A stretch of DNA of 30,196 bases from Cardiobacteriales bacterium (GTDB lineage Bacteria; Pseudomonadota; Gammaproteobacteria; Cardiobacteriales; Wohlfahrtiimonadaceae): positions 1 through 30,196 of the forward strand of contig JASLFR010000082.1 in NCBI GenBank assembly GCA_030150565.1, written 5' to 3'. How positions within the stretch are numbered: the stretch's first letter is position 1; every line of letters begins with the position of its first letter. Position numbers and translations under genes: made by a program. The notes beneath the pieces were generated by a model that worked only from the letters and a program-made list of their open reading frames with translations, was not told where the DNA came from and ran no database searches. Shown here one piece after another: positions 23,891 through 30,196 of this stretch.

Positions 23891-23951
23891 TTTAGGGACC
23901 GAGAGGGGATTTGAGTGGATGTTTTATTTATCAATTAGGAGAGATTTTTTT

Positions 23952-25616
23952 ATGTTGAAACGCACACTGCTTTGTGGAGCACTACTCTTCGCTCTTCCTT
24001 GGGCGATGGCGGATCATGAGCGACCCATTGAAGTGAATGAATTAGCGAAGATAGGGGAGAATGAGACCTTCTTCCTCTATAAAACAATTCCTAATGATAG
24101 CTTGTGGAATATTACAGAGCGCCATCTGGTAGATCTTAAACTCTGGACGAAATTGCGTGATCTTAATAGCAGTGTGCTTGAAGATGCCGATCACATTGAG
24201 ACGGGGACAATCCTTAAGATTCCCCACCGTTGGTTGAAGAAGCATGATGCAGAAGCGAAGTTGACCGCTCTAAAAGGGGTGGTGGAGCTCCACTTTCCTG
24301 ATGGCGAGAGTGAGCGGATTACTCCAGAAGATCTTGAGAGTGGAACGCTCTCTCTTCCTCCTGAGACACGATTAACAACCCAGAAGGGGGGATTGGCTAC
24401 AGTTGAGTTTAGTGATGGCTCTCAGCTCCTTCTTCAGAGTGAGAGTGAGCTCCTTTTAGAGGAGCTTCACCGTTATGGTGATGGTTCATTGACGGAGATG
24501 ATGCTAAATCTCGAGCGAGGACGGATTGAGAATAGTATCCCCGTAAGTATCATCTCAAATACCAATTATGAAGTGACCACAATGCGGGGAACAACAGCTG
24601 TTCGGGGAACACAATTTCGAGTGAGTGGAGATGAGGGGCGCGCGATAACTGAGGTGCTTGAGGGTGCTGTTAACGCTGTGAGTAAAGATCATCAGAAAGC
24701 GCTCGATCTAAGTGCAGGAAAGGGGATTATTATGAGTGAGAATGAGGCAGATTTTGCCCCAATCACGCTCCTTCCTCCGCCAGAGCTTCACGATATTCCT
24801 GCCCTTATTGAAGAGGAGATGCTTGCGATTGAGCTTCCTGAAAAAGAGGAGATTAGTGGCTATAGCGCATTGGTTGTCCCTTTTGGAGGGGATATTAAGG
24901 CTCCAATCTCAAGTGCGGTGAGCAGTGAGCCCCTAATTGTGAGTGACCGCTTGCCCGATGGGCGCTACCACCTTATTGTGAGCGCTATTGATCAAAAAGG
25001 GGTGACGGGGGAGCCAGCACGAGCCGATTTTATTCTCAATGCTCGACCATACCGCCCAGCTCCTGTAATGCCTCAACTTGAAGAGAAAGTTTTAGCAAAA
25101 GCGCTCCTTTTTGAGTGGGAGCCTAAAGATGAGGCGTACAATCATGGTTACTTCTTTCAGATTGCTGATGAGCCTCAATTTAAGATGCCTCTAATTAGCG
25201 AACCTCAATTGAGTGAGGCGCGTTACACCACAAAACAGCCGCTACCTGCAGGTGAATATTATTGGCGTGTTGCGGCTCTAGATGAGGAGAAGAAGCGGGG
25301 ACCTTTTAGTGAGCCTCAAAGCTTCCGTGTATTGCTCGAGAAGCCAGCGCTTAACGATAGCTACATTCATGTCAGTGATATTACGCTCGAGTGGCAACCA
25401 TTAGAGGAGGGGACTCAATACCGCGTTCAATTAGCGGAGAGCCCCGCTTTTGAAGAGCCATTAATTGATGAGACGCTTGAAGAGGCGATTCTGAAAGTGG
25501 AGCGTATTATTCCTAAAACTTACTACTTCCGAGTGCAGACAATCGCTCGAGATGGTTACATCGATCAATGGAGTGAGCCGACTAAGGTGAATGTTCCCGA
25601 TCGTTATCGACAGTAG
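23952..25616 (+). CDS. Exported LysM-FecR domain protein with fibronectin-like repeats
   Basis: Residues 1-20 form a signal peptide (MLKRTLLCGALLFALPWAMA). A LysM-like domain follows (about 40-92, LYKTIPNDSLWNIT to GTILKIP), then a FecR domain (about 105-260) with EFSDGSQLLL and TTMRGTTAVRGTQFRV. The C-terminal half (about 315-550) holds three fibronectin-III-like repeats, seen from recurring LPDGRYHLIV, LPAGEYYWRV and IPKTYYFRV strands. No membrane anchor and no sigma factor neighbour is present, so it is not a classical FecR signal transducer; a periplasmic, peptidoglycan-binding role is inferred. ATG 23952 is chosen over 23919 because AGGAGA lies 9 nt before it and the signal peptide begins cleanly there. 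554 residues. Confidence 0.85.
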   Translation: MLKRTLLCGALLFALPWAMADHERPIEVNELAKIGENETFFLYKTIPNDSLWNITERHLVDLKLWTKLRDLNSSVLEDADHIETGTILKIPHRWLKKHDAEAKLTALKGVVELHFPDGESERITPEDLESGTLSLPPETRLTTQKGGLATVEFSDGSQLLLQSESELLLEELHRYGDGSLTEMMLNLERGRIENSIPVSIISNTNYEVTTMRGTTAVRGTQFRVSGDEGRAITEVLEGAVNAVSKDHQKALDLSAGKGIIMSENEADFAPITLLPPPELHDIPALIEEEMLAIELPEKEEISGYSALVVPFGGDIKAPISSAVSSEPLIVSDRLPDGRYHLIVSAIDQKGVTGEPARADFILNARPYRPAPVMPQLEEKVLAKALLFEWEPKDEAYNHGYFFQIADEPQFKMPLISEPQLSEARYTTKQPLPAGEYYWRVAALDEEKKRGPFSEPQSFRVLLEKPALNDSYIHVSDITLEWQPLEEGTQYRVQLAESPAFEEPLIDETLEEAILKVERIIPKTYYFRVQTIARDGYIDQWSEPTKVNVPDRYRQ

Positions 25617-25629
25617 ATAATTCATCTTA

Positions 25630-26541
25630 CTATTGTGAAATAGGTGATGAGGGGGTTGAGTGTGACTCAATCCCCTCTTTTATCGCCTGAAAATTGGGGT
25701 AATCTTTAGGAATTAGTTGATGATGGAGGAGGAATTGGATCATCACCAATCCGCTGTTGGGCTTAAAGCGCTCAGGAGTCTCAAGTTGATTAATCACCTC
25801 AGAGGGGGGCAGTAGCATAAAGTGCTCCACCTCACCATCGAGTGGGGTAGGATTAAAATCGTTAGGGAGCGGCAGCTGATAATTAAAGAGCAGATCTTGC
25901 CGAATCTCCCCCCGCTCTTCAATCATATAGCGGATAATTTTTGGGGGGGAAGAGAGTTCTTTGAGGAGATGAGCAGGAATCTTCGCCTCTTCATACGCCT
26001 CTTTGATCACATTTTTTAGAGGCGTCATCCCGTAAGAGAGGCCTCCTCCAACCAGTTGATCCAATTTTGAAGGTTCTACTTTCTTAGAAGCGGAGCGTTT
26101 TGCGACCCATATCTTTGAGGGTGACTGAAGATGCTTATCCCAAAGAAAACCTGTGATATGAGTCCCATAAGCGGGGAAACCAAAAAAAGGGGCGAGGGCT
26201 CGCTCAAAGGTAAAAAGCGGCTCACTAAAATGACCAAGATGGTAGTAGCCGTACGGCTCATCCCTCCATGCAAGATGGGGGTAGTGGTGGTAGAGCAGTG
26301 ACCCTAGGCTCTCCATCCATTTATTTCTCTTCTCAAAAGGGCTCTCACAGAAGAGAGGGGAGAAGTGGAGTGTGCGCTGCTGATCATTAGCGATAAAGAG
26401 ACGATTAAAGAGGGGAAGAGAGCAGAGATGTTCGATTCGATCTTGATGAATATAGCCGATCGCCCCTTTGATGTTGGAATAGAAAACGCCCCAATAGTGG
26501 TTAAGTTGGGGCGTTCTAAATTGCTCGATTAATCTGTACAT
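25630..26541 (-). CDS. Nudix hydrolase with DUF4743 N-terminal domain
   Basis: The N-terminal 130 residues match the DUF4743 type found ahead of Nudix domains in fungal thiamine pyrophosphokinase TNR3 and in plant Nudix 20/24 proteins (GYIHQDRIEHL, YGTHITGFL). The Nudix box spans about 165-188: GGGLSYGMTPLKNVIKEAYE then EAKIP. The metal-binding Glu181, Glu184 and Glu185 are present, but the usual GE and RE positions read GM and KE. The plant and fungal relatives act on oxidised thiamine diphosphates; the substrate here is not known. It starts 2 nt after the lipoprotein stop, with only a poor ribosome binding site (TAAAG), so it is coupled to the MCE operon. 303 residues. Confidence 0.85.
   Translation of the reverse strand: MYRLIEQFRTPQLNHYWGVFYSNIKGAIGYIHQDRIEHLCSLPLFNRLFIANDQQRTLHFSPLFCESPFEKRNKWMESLGSLLYHHYPHLAWRDEPYGYYHLGHFSEPLFTFERALAPFFGFPAYGTHITGFLWDKHLQSPSKIWVAKRSASKKVEPSKLDQLVGGGLSYGMTPLKNVIKEAYEEAKIPAHLLKELSSPPKIIRYMIEERGEIRQDLLFNYQLPLPNDFNPTPLDGEVEHFMLLPPSEVINQLETPERFKPNSGLVMIQFLLHHQLIPKDYPNFQAIKEGIESHSTPSSPISQ
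25649..25681 (+). terminator. Terminator of the LysM-FecR gene, inside the convergent Nudix gene
   Basis: GAGGGG (25649-25654) pairs with CCCCTC (25672-25677) and TTGAGT (25656-25661) with ACTCAA (25665-25670), with one G-U pair between and a GTG loop: a 13-bp stem followed by TTTTA. It begins 32 nt after the LysM-FecR stop. The same bases encode about residues 287-297 of the Nudix protein on the minus strand. On that strand no T-run follows the stem, so it works in the plus direction only. Confidence 0.85.
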
Positions 26542-26543
26542 CT

Positions 26544-27125
26544 TTAGTGACGAATCACATCGCGAGTGATTTCGCTAATAAGGCGAGCAAGAGCGCGATT
26601 ATACGCCTTTACCCCACCGTGAGCGTCGAGTGTCTCCGCAGGCTCTTTTGTGTAGTAGCGCTCGCTAAGATAGGTCTTCTTTGTATTGCTATCGATAAGG
26701 CGTGCGTGAATTTCCACCTCAACGTAGCTCTCTTTCCCTTCAAAATATTGGCGCATTTTTAGAAGATTGAGGTCAAGTCGCTCATTCGCCTTCAGGTCTG
26801 AGGGGAGGGAGATGACATCCTTATAATATTTGCTCTCAATAAACGCTTTTACAAAGAGCTCTTGCAACATTTTAGAGGGGGGAACCGCCCAGTGATTAAT
26901 GGTGTAATACTCAAGCTCATTATTGGCGCGAGTATACTCCATTTTAGTGCTATGTAATGGCTCTGCTGCAGTAATGCGATTAACAGAGAGTGTTTTTCCA
27001 CTTGTACGAACGCTATTGAGGGTTGGATTTGGCTCAAGCGTATATTGCGTTCCCGCTTTAGGGGCACCACACGCTACGAGAAGCAGTGTGATAAGCCCCA
27101 ATATTCCAGATTTAAGTTGTCTCAT
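26544..27125 (-). CDS. PqiC-like ABC transport auxiliary lipoprotein
   Basis: A lipoprotein signal peptide ends in the lipobox LVAC with the lipidated Cys19, so LspA in this window would process it. Residues 20-193 fit the ABC-type transport auxiliary family (YTLEP near the start, PPSKMLQELFVKAF in the middle, YVEVEIHARLID). The family contains PqiC, an outer-membrane partner of MCE systems in E. coli. The lipid transport role follows from the neighbouring MCE genes. A gap of 30 nt separates it from the MCE gene; it lies 2 nt upstream of the Nudix gene. Confidence 0.85.
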   Translation of the reverse strand: MRQLKSGILGLITLLLVACGAPKAGTQYTLEPNPTLNSVRTSGKTLSVNRITAAEPLHSTKMEYTRANNELEYYTINHWAVPPSKMLQELFVKAFIESKYYKDVISLPSDLKANERLDLNLLKMRQYFEGKESYVEVEIHARLIDSNTKKTYLSERYYTKEPAETLDAHGGVKAYNRALARLISEITRDVIRH

Positions 27126-27155
27126 TTTTATACTCCTTTATCAGTTTAAGAGAGA

Positions 27156-28091
27156 TTATTCACCCGGCCCACGACGCCCTTTAGCATCTCCACGAATCAA
27201 CGCTTCTGGGGTATGGTTGAGCTTCTCAATGAGGCGAGAGAGATCTTCCAAAGTGGTCTGCAATTGTGGTAGAACGCGGCGAATATGATCATCCGTTGTA
27301 TAAGCAACTCCGTGCCACGATTTTACAGTGCGATTGAAGTTTTCAGGGACGCCAGAGAAGGAGACGAGAAACTCCTCAATCGATTTGTCGATATTTTTGG
27401 TGCTCTTATTGATGCGTTCAATAATGCTCTGAATGCTCCCCATTGAGGTCTCAATGTGTGGTTTTGCACTATTGACAAGGTCGGTACTCTCCTCAATAAA
27501 GGTGCGTACCTTTGGGGTAGCATCTGCGAGATCATCTGTAATTTGAACAATATTCTCAGCAACGCGATTGAAGCGCTCAATATTTTCAGGGGTGAGAATA
27601 TGGTCGATCTGATCACTTAAGTTGCTGATTGATGCTGTAATGTTGTCAAAAGCTTCATCGAGGCGTTTTGAGAGAGAGGGGCCATTTTTGATGACAGGAA
27701 TCGGCTCTTCTGCTGTAGGAAGAAGACGTTCAGCTTCGGCTGATCCCCCCGTTAAGCTGACGGTCACTAAACCTGTTACCCCTTTGCCTGTAAGAACAGC
27801 GGTTGTATCCCTCTTGATAGGGGCATTTTCATCAACATCGAGTAGAATAGTAACGAGTGAGGGATCCTCTTTATCGAGCGAGATATTGGAGACTTTACCA
27901 ATATTTACCCCCCGATAATCGATTTGAGAGTTGAGTGCTAACCCTGCAACTGATTCACCTGTAATTACCTGATATTGAATATATTTCACCTTGTCTCGAC
28001 CAGAGGAGAGCCACATCGAAACCCCAAGGGTAAGGATGAGAAATCCAATAACAAAACTGCCCACGAGGGCGTAACTAAATCTATTTTCCAT
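27156..28091 (-). CDS. MCE-family (MlaD-like) lipid transport protein
   Basis: A single N-terminal transmembrane helix (about 8-29) anchors a periplasmic MCE domain (about 38-118, with LNSQIDYRGVNIGKVSNISL and LTGKGVTGLVTVSLTGG). A long helical C-terminal region follows (about 140-295), much longer than in E. coli MlaD (183 residues in all), and probably forms the channel stalk or contacts the lipoprotein. MCE proteins form hexameric rings that pass phospholipids between membranes. The gene starts 5 nt after the ATPase stop, so the two are coupled. 311 residues, ending in a basic GDAKGRRGPGE tail. Confidence 0.92.
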   Translation of the reverse strand: MENRFSYALVGSFVIGFLILTLGVSMWLSSGRDKVKYIQYQVITGESVAGLALNSQIDYRGVNIGKVSNISLDKEDPSLVTILLDVDENAPIKRDTTAVLTGKGVTGLVTVSLTGGSAEAERLLPTAEEPIPVIKNGPSLSKRLDEAFDNITASISNLSDQIDHILTPENIERFNRVAENIVQITDDLADATPKVRTFIEESTDLVNSAKPHIETSMGSIQSIIERINKSTKNIDKSIEEFLVSFSGVPENFNRTVKSWHGVAYTTDDHIRRVLPQLQTTLEDLSRLIEKLNHTPEALIRGDAKGRRGPGE

Positions 28092-28096
28092 TTAAT

Positions 28097-28897
28097 TTAA
28101 GCTCCATAAACATCGCTAGTCGCTCGACCACGAGGACCTTGGAAATAATCTTGAATTTGGGGATGAGGATTCTTTACAAGCTCCTTCATCGGCTCATAGG
28201 CCAATAATCGCTTCTCACCAAGAAAAGCGACACGATCTGTAGTTGCCCAGAGGGAATCTAAATCATGGGTCACCATCACAATGGTTAAGTTGAGAGAAGC
28301 TTTTAGGTGACACATTAACTCATCAAAAGCGCCCGCAGCTACAGGGTCGAGCCCAGCGGTGGGTTCATCGAGGAAGAGTAGCTTAGGATCGAGTGCTAGG
28401 GCGCGTGCTAAACTTGCCCGTTTTAACATCCCCCCCGAGAGCTCTTTCGGGAAACGGTTCGCCGCATGGTGAGGAAGCCCTGAAAGAGTCAGTTTAAGCA
28501 TCGCTATTTCACGCATTGCACTGAGTGGGAGTTTATAGTTCTCTTTTAATGGAACCATAATATTCTCAAGAACCGTTAGGGAGCTAAAGAGCGCCCCTTG
28601 CTGGAAGAGCATCCCAAAGGTGCGTTTAAAACGTTGCTGTTCAGCTTCACTCACCCCCCAGATCGGCTTACCAAAGAGATAAACCTGCCCCTTTGTAGGA
28701 CGTAGAAGCATGATAATAGTGCGCAGTAGGGTTGTTTTTCCTGAGCCTGAGCCTCCAACGAGTGCAATTAGTTCCCCTTCAGTGACGCTCATGCTTAAAT
28801 CTTCATGAACGGAGTGGGTGCCAAAGCTATTGTAGATATGCTCTAGGCGAATAATCTGCTTATCATCGGGAGTCGTTAATATCTTTTCATCACTCAT
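28097..28897 (-). CDS. MlaF-like ABC transporter ATP-binding protein
   Basis: All ABC ATPase motifs are intact: Walker A GGSGSGKTT (48-56), Q-loop Gln99 (FQQGALFSS), signature LSGGM (153-157), Walker B LLFLDE (173-178), D-loop GLDP and His211. The FQQGALFSSLTVLEN segment is typical of the MlaF/Mkl group that drives MCE transport. It lies 9 nt after the permease stop and 5 nt before the MCE gene. 266 residues. Confidence 0.94.
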   Translation of the reverse strand: MSDEKILTTPDDKQIIRLEHIYNSFGTHSVHEDLSMSVTEGELIALVGGSGSGKTTLLRTIIMLLRPTKGQVYLFGKPIWGVSEAEQQRFKRTFGMLFQQGALFSSLTVLENIMVPLKENYKLPLSAMREIAMLKLTLSGLPHHAANRFPKELSGGMLKRASLARALALDPKLLFLDEPTAGLDPVAAGAFDELMCHLKASLNLTIVMVTHDLDSLWATTDRVAFLGEKRLLAYEPMKELVKNPHPQIQDYFQGPRGRATSDVYGA

Positions 28898-28906
28898 AAT
28901 CGCTCC

Positions 28907-30028
28907 TTATAGGGGAATGCTTCGAGTTGCGATTGAGAAGATCGCCTCAAAGATGATGACTAGAAAGATCGCCTGTACAACCGCTGTTGTTGTCTGAGTC
29001 CCTACACTATCTGCGCCCCCTTTCACTTGGAACCCTTGATAGCATCCAACTAAGACGATAATAATCGCAAATACAGGCGCTTGAATCAGGCTCACAAAGA
29101 GAGAGTTTAGAGTGACCACTTTAGGGATCTGCTCGATAAATTCAGCAAATGTAATATCAAGGTAGATATTGGCGTACACCATCCCTCCGAAAATCGCCAT
29201 AATATCGGCAAAGAGGGTAAGGAAGGGGAGAGCGATGATGAGGGCAAAGACTTTAGGGATCACCAATTGATCGACAGGGTCGATTCCAAAGGTGCGAAGG
29301 GCATCCACCTCTTCATTCACCACCATTGTGCCGATTTGAGCAGCATAAGCGGAGCCTGTGCGCCCTGCAATAATGATTGCGGTCAAGAGTGGGCCAAGGA
29401 CACGAAGGGTTGAGATTGTAACGAGATGGACAGCGAAGATATTCATCCCAAACATCTGTAGGAGCGTCCCTCCTTGATAGGTAATGACAAGTCCGATCAG
29501 GAAGTTGAGCAGGCCAATAATTGGGAGCGCCATCACTCCAGCGGTTTGTAGATTGGACCAAAAAGGGGTCCAACGAATATTCCATGGACGAATGATGCTA
29601 CGCCCCATCGCAAGAGAGACACGACCAAAGAAGGCGAGAAAGTTGATTCGCTCATCGAAAGAGTTTACCGTCCCTCTACCTAAGCGGATTACAAAGGGCT
29701 CTTGCTTCACTTCGCCCGCTTCACGATCAAGCTCATCGAGATCGATCTCTACCGTCTTTATATAGTCGAGAAGATCGCTCTGTTGTTGGGCAAAATTTTC
29801 AAGCGTGATGGTAGCGCCTGCGCTCTCAAATTGGCGTGCGATGGTTGTAATGAGTAGTGCGCCATTAGTATCGAGATCATCAATCGCTGAGCCATCAATC
29901 TTCCATGCCCCCTTTTGCAACTCCGATCTGCTTAAATCGGCAAGAGCAGAGCGCATTGCGCTATAGTTTGGGAGAATCCACGCTCCCGATAGCTCAATGG
30001 TTCGACCATTAAGGGTTAGTAGTTTCAT
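28907..30028 (-). CDS. MlaE-like ABC permease with fused STAS domain
   Basis: Residues 1 to about 105 form a STAS domain (LSGAWILPNYSAM, IDGSAIDDLDTNGALLI); in E. coli this part is a separate protein, MlaB. The remaining 270 residues are an MlaE permease with five or six membrane helices, including LGPLLTAIIIAGRTGSAYAAQ and the EVDALRTFGIDP cytosolic segment. Fusion of STAS and permease is common outside the enterobacterial Mla operon. AGGAGG (30036-30041) lies 7 nt before the ATG at 30028; an overlapping ATG at 30032 is out of frame and soon meets a stop. 373 residues. Confidence 0.92.
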   Translation of the reverse strand: MKLLTLNGRTIELSGAWILPNYSAMRSALADLSRSELQKGAWKIDGSAIDDLDTNGALLITTIARQFESAGATITLENFAQQQSDLLDYIKTVEIDLDELDREAGEVKQEPFVIRLGRGTVNSFDERINFLAFFGRVSLAMGRSIIRPWNIRWTPFWSNLQTAGVMALPIIGLLNFLIGLVITYQGGTLLQMFGMNIFAVHLVTISTLRVLGPLLTAIIIAGRTGSAYAAQIGTMVVNEEVDALRTFGIDPVDQLVIPKVFALIIALPFLTLFADIMAIFGGMVYANIYLDITFAEFIEQIPKVVTLNSLFVSLIQAPVFAIIIVLVGCYQGFQVKGGADSVGTQTTTAVVQAIFLVIIFEAIFSIATRSIPL

Positions 30029-30041
30029 CCATTAACCTCCT

Positions 30042-30196
30042 CTACTCTGGGGATGCGCTATGTTGATGTAGCTGTTGGCGCTCTTGAATTTTGGAGATTG
30101 GGGTGCGAGCACGCTCTGCCGCCTCAATTTTCGCTCGTTGCTCAGGCGTTAAGGGGCGATGAGAGGGGGCGCTCTCTTCTTTAGGGAGCGGTGTAT
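30042..30196 (-). CDS. 3' end of an unidentified gene (partial)
   Basis: An open frame enters from the window edge and stops at TAG (30042-30044). The visible 50 C-terminal residues are proline-, glutamine- and arginine-rich (LTPEQRAKIEAAERARTPIS, then KIQERQQLHQHSASPE) and look like a charged, partly helical tail. No domain is recognisable. It ends 13 nt before the permease start and so is probably the preceding gene in the MCE operon; the other two minus-strand frames have early stops. Confidence 0.5.
   Translation of the reverse strand, partial: TPLPKEESAPSHRPLTPEQRAKIEAAERARTPISKIQERQQLHQHSASPE

Noticed and set aside
23919..23951. Upstream ATG for the LysM-FecR gene
   Set aside because: It adds a charged segment before a clean signal peptide and ignores the AGGAGA site at 23937-23942.
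27622..27918. Plus-strand open frame opposite the MCE gene
   Set aside because: It mirrors the codon pattern of the MCE gene and has low-complexity composition; a shadow frame.
1..30196. tRNA genes, CRISPR arrays, insertion sequences, prophage or attachment sites
   Set aside because: No cloverleaf-like sequence, regular spaced repeats, transposase or integrase frames were seen on either strand.

Overview
The window is AT-leaning chromosomal DNA from a gammaproteobacterium. The first 13.9 kb is a complete S10-spc-alpha ribosomal protein cluster in enterobacterial gene order, with zinc-free 101-residue S14, zinc-type L36, and rpoA and rplQ at the end. Ribosomal protein sequences are close to E. 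coli ones, but the later gene neighbourhood is not enterobacterial. A small-genome or early-branching lineage such as the Ignatzschineria/Wohlfahrtiimonas/Cardiobacteriales group would fit; this placement is inference only.

Layout. (1) 1-13874, all plus strand: rpsJ-rplC-rplD-rplW-rplB-rpsS-rplV-rpsC-rplP-rpmC-rpsQ-rplN-rplX, a 101-nt gap, rplE-rpsN-rpsH-rplF-rplR-rpsE-rpmD-rplO-secY-rpmJ, a 72-nt gap with a promoter-like sequence and a hairpin, then rpsM-rpsK-rpsD-rpoA-rplQ and a strong intrinsic terminator. The longer gaps hold hairpins where feedback regulation by ribosomal proteins would be expected. (2) 13890-19825, plus strand: ribF-ileS-lspA-beta carbonic anhydrase-ispH, ending at a bidirectional terminator. 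This is the known ribF-ileS-lspA-(fkpB)-ispH cluster, with a carbonic anhydrase in the fkpB position. (3) 19846-22312, minus strand: ilvA and a NadR-like protein whose kinase half has lost its P-loop. (4) 22399-25616, plus strand: a cardiolipin synthase and an exported LysM-FecR protein with fibronectin-like repeats. Its terminator lies inside the 3' end of the convergent Nudix gene. (5) 25630-30196, minus strand: an Mla-type (MCE) lipid transport operon of STAS-fused MlaE-like permease, MlaF-like ATPase, MlaD-like MCE protein and PqiC-like lipoprotein, with a DUF4743-type Nudix hydrolase as the last gene and the 3' end of an unidentified gene upstream.

Two themes recur: the core translation and secretion machinery (ribosome, SecY, IleS, LspA), and envelope lipid handling (LspA, Cls, MCE transporter, lipoprotein). 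No tRNA, rRNA, CRISPR array, insertion sequence or prophage gene was seen. No stretch over 300 bases lacks a gene. I did not find a clearly novel multi-gene system. The best leads are the degenerate NadR-like protein, the orphan LysM-FecR protein, the Nudix gene in the MCE operon, and the carbonic anhydrase in the fkpB position.
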